From CAIPBY01 sp041671305 (GTDB lineage: Bacteria; Patescibacteriota; Patescibacteriia; 2-01-FULL-39-33), in the NCBI GenBank assembly GCA_041671305.1, contig JBAZBX010000022.1:1-12610 (forward strand): a stretch of DNA of 12,610 nt. The letters are read 5' to 3'. Below, piece after piece: positions 1 through 6,447 of this stretch; position 1 is the stretch's first letter, and each line of letters opens with the position of its first letter. The translations under genes and the position numbers were made by a program. The notes below the pieces were generated by a model. The model did no database searches, was not told the DNA's origin, and saw only the letters and a program-made list of their open reading frames with translations.

Positions 1-368
1 TCTAAATCCTCCAAAGCATACTTTTTGCTAATTTCCTGCTTGAGATTATTTTTATTTATAAACAAAATATTGTTGCTGGGGAATAAATACCAAGTCCAAT
101 GATTAAGCTCGCTCATGACTACTTGTTTTAACTCATCCGGAGAAATCAGATCTGTCCCCTGCACGTCTATAGATTTGACGCGGAAACAATCGCTGTAGAA
201 AATAGCGTACACCAAAAATATTACCAAAAATATCTGCAGATATAACTTGGTATTGAAGCCCTTGGAGAATCTATCAAAATAAGGATTGATAAATCGCTTC
301 TTTTGATAGTCCTTTTTGACCTGAATTTTTGACTCCCCTTCCGGATTAAAAGAATAATCCTCAATCAT
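1..368 (-). CDS. ftsQ: FtsQ/DivIB-type cell division protein, N-terminal part (cut by window edge)
   Basis: The first 122 codons of a leftward gene are visible; the rest lies outside the window. Residues 1-40 are a polar, Lys/Asp-rich cytoplasmic tail, residues about 41-58 (KLYLQIFLVIFLVYAIFY) form one membrane segment, and from about residue 62 a POTRA-like domain begins (FRVKSIDVQGTDLISPDEL). A short cytoplasmic tail, single membrane anchor and extracytoplasmic POTRA is the FtsQ/DivIB plan; these proteins scaffold the divisome (FtsL, FtsB) at the septum. The beta domain that would confirm it is missing. The ATG at 366-368 lies 26 nt from an extended -10 element and has no Shine-Dalgarno. 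Another POTRA protein is possible but less likely given this topology. Confidence 0.65.
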   Translation of the reverse strand, partial: MIEDYSFNPEGESKIQVKKDYQKKRFINPYFDRFSKGFNTKLYLQIFLVIFLVYAIFYSDCFRVKSIDVQGTDLISPDELKQVVMSELNHWTWYLFPSNNILFINKNNLKQEISKKYALEDL

Positions 369-393
369 TTTTGAAAATTAATTTTATGTAATA

Positions 394-422
394 ATTATAA
401 CATTTTTTTCAGTACTTGTGGA
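394..422 (-). promoter_or_regulatory. Extended -10 promoter for the FtsQ-like gene
   Basis: On the minus strand, TATAAT (394-399) is preceded by TGT, giving the extended -10 form TGnTATAAT. Seventeen bases upstream is TCCACA (417-422), a 4/6 match to TTGACA. Transcription would start near 387, leaving a leader of about 19 nt before the ATG at 368. The -35 overlaps the DnaA box at 417-425. Confidence 0.6.
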
Positions 423-425
423 TAA
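417..425 (-). promoter_or_regulatory. Consensus DnaA box
   Basis: The minus strand reads TTATCCACA, a perfect match to the E. coli DnaA-box consensus. It overlaps the -35 of the leftward FtsQ-like gene and lies 4 bp from the -35 of the rightward orphan gene. A given 9-mer is expected by chance about 0.1 times in this window counting both strands, somewhat more in AT-rich DNA. No second box is nearby, so this is not an origin; a regulatory role is inference. Confidence 0.4.
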
Positions 426-429
426 CCCA

Positions 430-458
430 TTGACAAATACGAGCTTTTATAGTAACAT
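430..458 (+). promoter_or_regulatory. Sigma-70-type promoter for the rightward orphan gene
   Basis: A perfect TTGACA (430-435) is followed after 17 bp by TAACAT (453-458, 4/6 match to TATAAT). Transcription would start near 465, giving a leader of about 65 nt. The leader contains two small alternative hairpins, TAGT/ACTA (466-477) and ATCAC/GTGAT (477-491), which share base 477 and so compete weakly. Confidence 0.6.
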
Positions 459-514
459 ATAAAGGTAGTGTTTACTATCACATTGGGTGATTGTAAGCGA
501 CTAGAACGAGAAAT

Positions 515-521
515 TGAGGAG
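515..521 (+). promoter_or_regulatory. Strong Shine-Dalgarno deciding the start at 530
   Basis: TGAGGAG ends 8 nt before the ATG at 530. It is the only near-perfect Shine-Dalgarno in the window and supports that ATG over the overlapping ATG at 577 in another frame. Confidence 0.75.
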
Positions 522-529
522 AATGTGGG

Positions 530-1000
530 ATGAGTGGAGCGAGGACGAACGGAACGAGTGCATTGAAGCTTGAGGATTGGCAGGAACAAATGCGGGAGGA
601 GAGGCAACAACGTCAGTGCGAGACACTGACGGCCATACAGGACCTTATGCTTGCCATATTCATCGGCAGCAAGCAGGATATTATCGAGGCCAACATTTCC
701 GAACAGCTCTCAAAGATTGCCAAGGCTGTCAAGGAGTATTACATCACCGATGCACAAATTGCGGAGGTGGTGACACGCGTACGCAAAGAACTTGGCCTTC
801 TGTCGGCGGAGGACAACGACGAAGAATATTTGCAGTCGCAAACGCCTTGCGTCTTGCCGTTTGAACAGCACGATCCGTCGCCTGAAACCAATAACATGCG
901 GACAAAGACGACCAGAAGCGCAGCGGCCGGTCGAGCGACTATGTACAAAGATGCCGAGCGTCGGGTACAAAAAGCCCAGACCGACGTCGTCAACGCCTGA
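530..1000 (+). CDS. Orphan hypothetical protein, 156 aa, G+C-rich and compositionally unlike its neighbours
   Basis: I do not recognise this protein. It is the only rightward gene and has a complete expression unit: TTGACA promoter, TGAGGAG ribosome site and a G+C-rich hairpin after the TGA stop. Residues 1-100 look helical and soluble (charged, Gln/Arg/Glu-rich, with a short hydrophobic stretch LTAIQDLMLAIFIG near residue 33). Residues about 105-156 look disordered and end basic (TKTTRSAAAGRATMYKDAERR). No signal peptide or clear membrane helix is present. Hand-counted G+C is about 54%, against roughly 25-40% in neighbours, and it is the only gene here ending in TGA. It is Arg/Gln-rich where its neighbours are Lys-rich. 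These signs fit horizontal transfer or a different expression class. The promoter and Shine-Dalgarno make it very likely a real gene; its function is unknown. Confidence 0.7.
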   Translation: MSGARTNGTSALKLEDWQEQMREERQQRQCETLTAIQDLMLAIFIGSKQDIIEANISEQLSKIAKAVKEYYITDAQIAEVVTRVRKELGLLSAEDNDEEYLQSQTPCVLPFEQHDPSPETNNMRTKTTRSAAAGRATMYKDAERRVQKAQTDVVNA

Positions 1001-1020
1001 CCTCACCCCGAACACACAAA

Positions 1021-1051
1021 CGCCGCACCCCAACGAACACGGGGTGCGGCG
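1021..1051. terminator. Perfect 11-bp G+C-rich hairpin, probable bidirectional terminator
   Basis: CGCCGCACCCC (1021-1031) and GGGGTGCGGCG (1041-1051) are exact inverted repeats around a 9-nt loop. The hairpin lies between the convergent orphan gene (ends 1000) and serS (ends 1071). The + side is followed by a T-rich stretch (TATTAAATTTCTT), the minus side by TTTGTGTT, so the U-tracts are imperfect but usable. It probably ends both transcripts. Confidence 0.8.
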
Positions 1052-1070
1052 TATTAAATTTCTTAAAATT

Positions 1071-2339
1071 TTATTTCCTTGTAATTTTTTTAAACCCACA
1101 ATACTTCTGAAGAGCCTTGGGAATTATTATAGAGCCATCTTTCTGCTGATTATTCTCCATAATAGCGATTAGAGCCCTTCCCACGGCAATGGCCGTACCA
1201 TTGAGCATATGCAAGTAATCCACCTTGCCCTCTTTGGATTTATATTTAATATTTAATCCCCTCGCCTGGTAGTCCGTGCAATTTGAGGTGGAAGTAATCT
1301 CGGCCCAATCACCCATTTTTTCCTCTTTATTTGGCTTACCTGGCATCCAAGCTTCCAAATCATATGTACGAATAGACGGCCCGCCCAAATCAGCTGTGCA
1401 ATGATCTACAATTCTGTATGGCACTTCTAAACCATTAAATATCTCTTTTTCAATTGACAAAATTTCTTGATGTGCTTTTTCAGAAGTTTCCGGAGTCACA
1501 TATTGAAACATTTCAATCTTGGTAAATTGATGGACGCGAAACATGCCCTTGGAAAATTTGGAATACGATCCGGCCTCTGTACGGAAACAATGAGACACAG
1601 CGATATACTTCTTGGGTAAATCAGCTTCATCAAGCAATTCATTCATGTGATAACCGCCCATGGAAATTTCCGCCGTACCGATAAGCGACAAATCCGAATT
1701 TTCCACATTATATATCTGCGTTGACTCTCCACGAGGATTAAATCCCAAACCTTCCAACACTTCTCTCTTGGCCAAGTCAGGTGTAGAAAATGGAATAAAC
1801 TTGTGCTTCATGGCAGTGGCCAGAGCATATTGAATCAAGGCAAATTCCAAAACCGCTAATTCGTTCTTGAGATAGTAGAACTTAGCGCCGGAAACCTTGG
1901 TCGCCCGATCAAAATCAATCAAATCCATTTTTTCTCCTAATTGCACGTGATCCAAAGGCTCAAAATCCATTTTCTTGGGCTTTTTGACAATTTCCACGAC
2001 GGGATTATCTTCTTCATTCTGGCTGACGAATACATCGGGATGCGTCAGATTGGGCACTCGCAAAAGCAGTTCTTTGAATTCTGATTCAATGGGCTCAACT
2101 TTTTCTTCTAATTTTTTTATTTCTTCACCAACACTTTTCATTTCGACAATAATCTCCGGCGTGGGCTTGGTCTTGGACGAAGCATTTCTCTTGGCTCTAA
2201 GATCGTCAATTTTGGCCAACACTTCCCTTCTCTGTTCATCCAACGCCAACAATTTATCAATATCTATCTCTGCCAATCTGTTCTGGCAATTTTGTTTAAT
2301 CAAATCCGGGTTTTCTCGGATTATTTTTATGTCTAACAT
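1071..2339 (-). CDS. serS: Seryl-tRNA synthetase
   Basis: This class II synthetase makes Ser-AMP and transfers serine to tRNA-Ser (and tRNA-Sec where present) in the cytoplasm. Its 422 aa match the family length. Residues 1-105 are the antiparallel coiled-coil arm that grips the tRNA long variable arm, with the standard start MLDIKIIRENPDLIKQN. The core shows the motif 2 region SHCFRTEAGSYSK...FRVHQFTKIE (249-276), then CTADLGG and RTYDLEAWMPG (314-334), the serine-site loop TSNCTDYQARGLNIKY (351-366), and motif 3 NGTAIAVGRALIAIMENNQ (380-398). All expected signatures are present. It begins 14 nt after the upstream lipoprotein gene and is the last gene of the lysS operon. The ATG has no Shine-Dalgarno. 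Confidence 0.97.
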   Translation of the reverse strand: MLDIKIIRENPDLIKQNCQNRLAEIDIDKLLALDEQRREVLAKIDDLRAKRNASSKTKPTPEIIVEMKSVGEEIKKLEEKVEPIESEFKELLLRVPNLTHPDVFVSQNEEDNPVVEIVKKPKKMDFEPLDHVQLGEKMDLIDFDRATKVSGAKFYYLKNELAVLEFALIQYALATAMKHKFIPFSTPDLAKREVLEGLGFNPRGESTQIYNVENSDLSLIGTAEISMGGYHMNELLDEADLPKKYIAVSHCFRTEAGSYSKFSKGMFRVHQFTKIEMFQYVTPETSEKAHQEILSIEKEIFNGLEVPYRIVDHCTADLGGPSIRTYDLEAWMPGKPNKEEKMGDWAEITSTSNCTDYQARGLNIKYKSKEGKVDYLHMLNGTAIAVGRALIAIMENNQQKDGSIIIPKALQKYCGFKKITRK

Positions 2340-2353
2340 ATATTTATCATTAA

Positions 2354-2830
2354 TTATTGCTGTGGGACTGTACTAGTCATATTCTGAAAGCTTTCAACTA
2401 ATATTTCTTGATACTTCTTACTAATATCATCACTGCATTTGGTTTCATTTTTGGTGACTGCATTACAACCGAAAGTATATCCCAGCATATATCCAGTTCC
2501 ATATATATTACCACCCTTGGCTGAATTAGTTATTAGAACCTTGTCCATTTCAGATTGAATCTTTCCATCACTCATCCCCTTCTTGATAGCATCCTTTAAT
2601 TTCTGATTATCTTGGGGATCAGTTCCCTGATAATTCATCATCTTTACGATATTATTGATATTTGATTCTGAATCAACAGTATTTGCATTCTGGCTATCTT
2701 GAGCGATGCTATTGGCTGTAGCAACTTGATCAATAGCGGTTATAGGGTTATTATTTGATTTTTGAGCGCCGCAACCGGCCAAAATGATGGCGACCAGAAC
2801 TACTGAAGAAACGATAAGTAATTTTTTCAT
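2354..2830 (-). CDS. Small predicted lipoprotein, 158 aa, function unknown
   Basis: The N-terminus MKKLLIVSSVVLVAIILAGC is a type II signal peptide with lipobox LAGC; Cys20 would be lipidated and the protein held on the outer face of the membrane. Residues 21-60 are a Ser/Asn/Gln/Ala-rich linker like that of the cyclophilin lipoprotein two genes upstream, and both mature proteins start CGAQ. The rest is a small polar, mostly helical domain (residues 60-155) with two Cys near the end (C122 and C132, in GCNAVTKNETKC) that could form a disulfide outside the cell. I recognise no family. It lies between a membrane-protein gene and serS. No Shine-Dalgarno is seen; the leader sequence before its ATG is repeated before the upstream gene. 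Confidence 0.8.
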   Translation of the reverse strand: MKKLLIVSSVVLVAIILAGCGAQKSNNNPITAIDQVATANSIAQDSQNANTVDSESNINNIVKMMNYQGTDPQDNQKLKDAIKKGMSDGKIQSEMDKVLITNSAKGGNIYGTGYMLGYTFGCNAVTKNETKCSDDISKKYQEILVESFQNMTSTVPQQ

Positions 2831-2840
2831 ATTATTTTTC
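2822..2840. repeat. 19-bp direct repeat, copy A, across the start codon of the small lipoprotein gene
   Basis: This copy is identical to 3372-3390. It spans the start codon and gives minus-strand sequence GAAAAATAATATGAAAAAA. The two copies are 550 bp apart and bracket the 175-aa membrane-protein gene. Confidence 0.7.
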
Positions 2841-2852
2841 GATTAATAATTA

Positions 2853-3380
2853 CTATAAATTTTTAAAATTGACCATAATTTTATTTTGCACAAATATGTT
2901 CCCCATAGAATATGCAATCCAAATAAATAAACTAAAAAAATACATAGTTATCTTAAAAGCATCTGGAATGATTTGCTTATTTAATAAAGAAAAAATCATA
3001 TTAAAACTAAGCAAAAAAAGACCTAGCAATAAATAACCAACTAACATTCTAACTCTCCAACCATCTATTAATATCTTTTTTAAATTAGCATCTTGAATAT
3101 TTCTGATAAACGATATGAATCTATCTGCGCCCTTTGCCCGACTAGCAATCCAATAAACAAATTTATCATTATATGTTAAAAAGCTGGAAACAATTAATAC
3201 AATAAAGCTTATAATTACAAAGATATAAGTGACTATAATCTTTTCTATTGTGCCTACACTTAAAATATCAGGTATATACTTTTGTAAAGATGGCAGATTA
3301 TATTGATATAAATAAGTACTCAGGACAATATTTATTATTACCAATATAATTTGAAGTAATAATAAATATAGTTTTTTCAT
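2853..3380 (-). CDS. Four-helix membrane protein, 175 aa, function unknown
   Basis: I do not recognise a family. Four hydrophobic segments are clear: residues about 4-24, 48-70, 111-133 and 141-163. A basic loop between helices 2 and 3 (residues 71-110, with SRAKGADRF and RNIQDANLKKILIDGWRVR) would face the cytoplasm. There are no obvious catalytic motifs. The start codon is one base after the stop codon of the cyclophilin gene (TAATATG), so translation is probably coupled. The gene is very AT-rich, near 25% G+C in places, and ends in TAG. It is bracketed by two identical 19-bp repeats, which suggests it could be inserted or lost as a unit. Confidence 0.75.
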   Translation of the reverse strand: MKKLYLLLLQIILVIINIVLSTYLYQYNLPSLQKYIPDILSVGTIEKIIVTYIFVIISFIVLIVSSFLTYNDKFVYWIASRAKGADRFISFIRNIQDANLKKILIDGWRVRMLVGYLLLGLFLLSFNMIFSLLNKQIIPDAFKITMYFFSLFIWIAYSMGNIFVQNKIMVNFKNL

Positions 3381-3390
3381 ATTATTTTTC
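3372..3390. repeat. 19-bp direct repeat, copy B, across the start of the four-helix membrane protein gene
   Basis: This copy is identical to 2822-2840. Here the same sequence carries the last codons and TAA stop of the cyclophilin gene and the ATG of the next gene. Confidence 0.7.
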
Positions 3391-4125
3391 AGTTATAATA
3401 ACCGATTTAATTTTTACCGGAGTAACTGGCTTACTCATAGCGCCGTCACTGCCAAGAGTCGTCTGAGCGGTAGCAATCTTATCCACCACATCCAATCCCT
3501 TGGTTACGTGGCCAAAAATTACATAATCTTTTTGTAATGGCACATCGGCGTGCATGATGAAAAATTGCGAACCATTTGTATTTGGTCCGGCATTAGCCAT
3601 AGCAACCGTACCGCGAGTATATTCTCCGGTGAAAGGCTCATCATCAAATTTATATCCTGGTCCGCCTGCTCCACTTCCCGTGGGATCACCGCCTTGAATC
3701 ATAAATCCCTTGAGAACACGATGAAAAATAGTATTATCGTAGAAATTTTTCTTGGCCAAAGTTACAAAATTATTGACCGTAATCGGCGTAGCGCTAGCCG
3801 TCAAAGCAATTTCAATATCGCCATCTTCCGTGTGCAACACTGCGGTATAATTTTTTGTCTTGTCAAAAGTTGATTGTTCCATAGTTGAAGTTGAGTTAGT
3901 ATTTATTTGCGAAGTAGATGTTGATTGATCTTGCGCGCCAGTTGAAGTTGCCAATTTATCATCCGTTGGATTAAGGTCTCCGGCAGTCGTATCATCAGTC
4001 AAATTTTCGTCTACAATATTTGCATTTCCTCCAGAAACAGCATTGGTACTTTGCTGAGCTCCGCAACCGACAAGAGTCATGCCCATAACACCAATAATTA
4101 GAGTAAATAAGAGTTTATTTTTCAT
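3382..4125 (-). CDS. Cyclophilin-type peptidyl-prolyl cis-trans isomerase, lipoprotein
   Basis: The protein catalyses cis-trans isomerisation of Xaa-Pro bonds, here in proteins outside the membrane. Residues 1-21 are a lipoprotein signal with lipobox LVGC (Cys21). Residues 22-90 are a Ser/Thr/Asn/Asp-rich low-complexity tether. The cyclophilin fold fills residues about 93-246, with FHRV (134-137; Arg136 is the catalytic arginine), GFMIQGGDPTGSG (140-152), GTVAMANAGPNTNGSQFFI (172-190) and VIFGHVTKG (202-210). The position of human CypA Trp121 is not Trp, as is common in bacteria. It follows lysS by 19 nt and is followed by the next gene after 1 nt, so it is inside the operon. A role in folding exported proteins is inferred from the anchor. 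Confidence 0.93.
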   Translation of the reverse strand: MKNKLLFTLIIGVMGMTLVGCGAQQSTNAVSGGNANIVDENLTDDTTAGDLNPTDDKLATSTGAQDQSTSTSQINTNSTSTMEQSTFDKTKNYTAVLHTEDGDIEIALTASATPITVNNFVTLAKKNFYDNTIFHRVLKGFMIQGGDPTGSGAGGPGYKFDDEPFTGEYTRGTVAMANAGPNTNGSQFFIMHADVPLQKDYVIFGHVTKGLDVVDKIATAQTTLGSDGAMSKPVTPVKIKSVIITEK

Positions 4126-4144
4126 GGTTTTATTCTTTTTTTAT

Positions 4145-6253
4145 TTATAATCCTAATTTATCTGATATCTTCTGCAAAGCCCTAAGTCCTAAATCCAAAA
4201 ATTCATCCAGTGGAATTCCAGCTTGCTCACATTCACTAATCATTTCACGACTGCAATTGCCGGCAAATTTCAAATTCTTGAATTTCTTTTTTAAAGATTC
4301 CACTGACAGGCTAGCTAATTTCTTGTCTGGTTGAATAAGTGCTGAAGCAATAATTAATCCAGTTAAAGTCTCCGACGCGGCCAAACTATATTGAACTCTA
4401 GTTTCTCGTTTTAAATCTTTCAATTTTTCATTGAATTGAAATCCGTAGCAATGCGACACAATAGTTTCAATCAAATAATCACTAGCACCCGCCTGCTTAA
4501 GAATATCCTGGGCTTTCAAACAATGTTGTGATGGATCGCTTTTGGTGAGATCCCAATCAATGTCATGGAGCAAACCGATTATCCCCCATTTCTCTTCATC
4601 TTGGCCGAAATGCTTAGCCAAATCACGCATTATATATTCAGATTCTACGCAGTGCAACTTGACAATCGGATCTTTAATGTATTGATCTAGTAATTGAACA
4701 GCTTGTTTATAATCCAATCCTAATTCACCGTCTTCTTTTGGTTTAATTTTTGACTTACCATCAGATAATGGGCGTAGTAATGGAAATAATACCACGTCCC
4801 TCAAATTATTCTGTCCCGTCAAAATTGCCACAACCCTATCAATTCCCATACCCCAGCCAGAAATTGGCGGTGCGCCATGCTCTAGTGCGGTAATAAATTC
4901 ATCATCTCCTTCCATAACTTCACCCTCACCCTTGTCCTTGGCTTGTTTCTGGACATCAAATCTTTCTTTTTGATCAAGTGGATCAACCAACTCAGAATAC
5001 GCCTTGAGCATTTCCCAGCCGTTTACCACTATTTGGAATTGATCAACGAGCTTGTCATTCTTATCATTAATTCTCGCAAGAGGTTGAAGATATTTTGGAT
5101 AATTAAAAAGCACAATTGGACCGACAATTTTTGAACGAGAAACTTTTTTGTATAAATTATCGACGAGTCCAGCCAAACTCATATTTTCCATATCCTCAAA
5201 TTCAATCTTCTTTTTCTTTATATCTTTAAGTAATTCTTTACTATCATCATATTTCATAACATCGAGACCAGTATCCTTCTTAAGCATGTCTACAAAATCA
5301 ACTCGTTTCCATGGTGTCGCAAAATCCACCATCTTCTTCTCACCATCACGGTTTTCTACTTCTATTTTTTTATCAATTCCTAACTTATTAAAAAAGTAAT
5401 CAAACATTTTCTCAGTAAATCGGATATTATCTTCAAAATTCCAATAAGCACAATAATGTTCTACTGATGTATGCTCCGGCAAATGAGATGGGTCAACGCC
5501 TTCATTTCTAAACGCTTTACCGATTTCAAAAATCTTTTCCATACCGCCGACAATCAACTCCTTGAGTGGTAATTCAAGGGAAATACGCAAAACCAAATCA
5601 ATATCCAAAGCATTGTTGTGAGTCTTATATGGTGTAGCAGTTGCGCCGGTTGCTTGGTGCAAGAAAGTTGCTGTTTCTACTTCATTGAATCCTTCCTGCC
5701 AATAGAATTCTCGAAGAGCGCGGATAAAATTACTTCTGAATTGAAATCGCTTTTTGGAATCTTCATTCATCAATAAATCCAAATATCTTTGACGATAAAT
5801 TGTATCTACATCTTTGATGCCATGCCATTTCTCCGGCAAAGGTAAAAGCGCTTTTCCTAAGAACTGATAATCCTTAACTAAAATAGAAATTTCCCCTGTC
5901 TGAGTTTTGAACACTTCACCCTCTACACCGACAAAATCCCCCATGTCAAAATTATCATTGAAAAATTTAAATTTCTCTTTGCCGATTTCATCTTCTTTGA
6001 GCACAACCTGCATTTTTCCAGACCAATCTTGTACGTGACAAAAAACAATCTTGCCCATCAAACGAATAGTCATGATACGTCCAGCCGTTTGAATCTTTGT
6101 CCCCTCTTCCGCAGACTTAGCCTCAAGAAGAGATTGTTTTTTATCAAATTTCTCAGGATATGGATTTATCTTAGCATTTTTAATATTTTCTAGACGCTTG
6201 AGACGCATCTTTTTCTCATCTAATTCGCTTACTTTGGGTTTATTTGAAATCAT
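4145..6253 (-). CDS. lysS: Lysyl-tRNA synthetase (class II) with fused C-terminal HD-hydrolase domain
   Basis: The enzyme charges tRNA-Lys with lysine. The frame extends up to a TTG at 6298 (717 aa), but I choose the ATG at 6253 (702 aa) because the 15 extra residues come from the palindromic repeat at 6261-6351 and do not resemble family N-termini. Numbered on the 717-aa frame: OB-fold anticodon domain about 70-148; motif 2 region KIFEIGKAFRNEGVD...HTSVEHYCAY (255-285); motif 3 GWGMGIDRVVAIL (481-493) then RDVVLFPLLRP (500-510). Class II LysRS normally stops soon after this. Here a 20-residue linker leads to about 190 more residues with an HD-domain pattern: KLHCVESEYIMRDLAKHFG (H549), LLHDIDWD (H578, D579), SHCYGF (H616), and ASETLTGLI, where many HD proteins have AADPLTGLI (Asp to Glu at 643). 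The frame is unbroken across the junction. The HD substrate is unknown. First gene of the operon. Confidence 0.95.
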   Translation of the reverse strand: MISNKPKVSELDEKKMRLKRLENIKNAKINPYPEKFDKKQSLLEAKSAEEGTKIQTAGRIMTIRLMGKIVFCHVQDWSGKMQVVLKEDEIGKEKFKFFNDNFDMGDFVGVEGEVFKTQTGEISILVKDYQFLGKALLPLPEKWHGIKDVDTIYRQRYLDLLMNEDSKKRFQFRSNFIRALREFYWQEGFNEVETATFLHQATGATATPYKTHNNALDIDLVLRISLELPLKELIVGGMEKIFEIGKAFRNEGVDPSHLPEHTSVEHYCAYWNFEDNIRFTEKMFDYFFNKLGIDKKIEVENRDGEKKMVDFATPWKRVDFVDMLKKDTGLDVMKYDDSKELLKDIKKKKIEFEDMENMSLAGLVDNLYKKVSRSKIVGPIVLFNYPKYLQPLARINDKNDKLVDQFQIVVNGWEMLKAYSELVDPLDQKERFDVQKQAKDKGEGEVMEGDDEFITALEHGAPPISGWGMGIDRVVAILTGQNNLRDVVLFPLLRPLSDGKSKIKPKEDGELGLDYKQAVQLLDQYIKDPIVKLHCVESEYIMRDLAKHFGQDEEKWGIIGLLHDIDWDLTKSDPSQHCLKAQDILKQAGASDYLIETIVSHCYGFQFNEKLKDLKRETRVQYSLAASETLTGLIIASALIQPDKKLASLSVESLKKKFKNLKFAGNCSREMISECEQAGIPLDEFLDLGLRALQKISDKLGL

Positions 6254-6260
6254 AAAAATT

Positions 6261-6351
6261 GTCATTGCGAGCGAACCCTCAAGGGTGAAGCGTGGCAATC
6301 CCGCGGGATCCCCACGTCGTCCCGACAGTAGTCGGAACTCCTCGGGATGAC
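6261..6351. repeat. Palindromic repeat copy 1, in the lysS leader
   Basis: The element starts GTCATTGCGAG and ends CTCGGGATGAC, imperfect inverted termini. Inside are nested palindromes: ATCCCGCGGGAT flanked by GTGG/CCAC, plus side arms CCCT/AGGG (6276-6285) and CCGAC/GTCGG. The central 21 bp (6291-6311) is identical to 10244-10264 in the second copy inside pheT. The element lies between the lysS promoter and start codon, ending 7 nt before the ATG at 6253, so it forms most of the lysS leader. Read leftward it is open in the lysS frame (HPEEFRLLSGRRGDPAGLPR, ending SLAMT). It resembles repeats starting GTCATTGCGAG that I recall from many bacterial genomes; no search was possible. Confidence 0.85.
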
Positions 6352-6370
6352 ACTCAATAATTATGCTTTA

Positions 6371-6399
6371 ATTTTACTAGATTACCTTGATTTTGACAA
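6371..6399 (-). promoter_or_regulatory. Sigma-70-type promoter for the lysS-serS operon
   Basis: The minus strand has TTGTCA (6394-6399), a 17-bp spacer and TAAAAT (6371-6376), each 5/6 to consensus. Transcription would begin near 6364, so the whole palindromic repeat lies in the leader, about 110 nt before the ATG at 6253. Confidence 0.7.
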
Positions 6400-6409
6400 G
6401 TTGAGTAAT

Positions 6410-6432
6410 AAAAAAACAGCCCCAAAAGGCTG
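6410..6432 (-). terminator. Rho-independent terminator after the two small membrane-protein genes
   Basis: On the minus strand, CAGCC and GGCTG (6428-6432 and 6417-6421) pair around a 6-nt loop and are followed by seven T residues (6416-6410). This is a standard leftward intrinsic terminator, 16 nt past the stop codon at 6448 and just upstream of the lysS promoter. Confidence 0.85.
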
Positions 6433-6447
6433 CTTATATAAACTGAC

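Noticed and set aside
394..458. Replication origin because of the DnaA box
   Set aside because: There is only one box, no AT-rich unwinding array with repeats, and no dnaA or dnaN gene nearby.
577..864. Second rightward ORF overlapping the orphan gene
   Set aside because: It lacks a ribosome site and is a frame shadow of the 530-1000 gene, which has the strong Shine-Dalgarno.
710..1099. Leftward ORF of 129 aa opposite the orphan gene
   Set aside because: It runs through the terminator hairpin into the serS end, has no start signals, and its composition is that of an antisense shadow in G+C-rich DNA.
4145..6253. Possibility that the LysS-HD length reflects two genes joined by a sequencing error
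   Set aside because: The frame is continuous with no overlap of a second start or Shine-Dalgarno, and the linker (LSDGKSKIKPKEDGELGLDY) has neighbour-like composition. Kept as a real fusion pending read checks.
6254..6298. TTG start at 6298 for lysS, adding MPRFTLEGSLAMTIF
   Set aside because: The added residues come from the palindromic repeat and do not match LysRS N-termini. The ATG at 6253 fits better, though the ATG at 6265 cannot be excluded.
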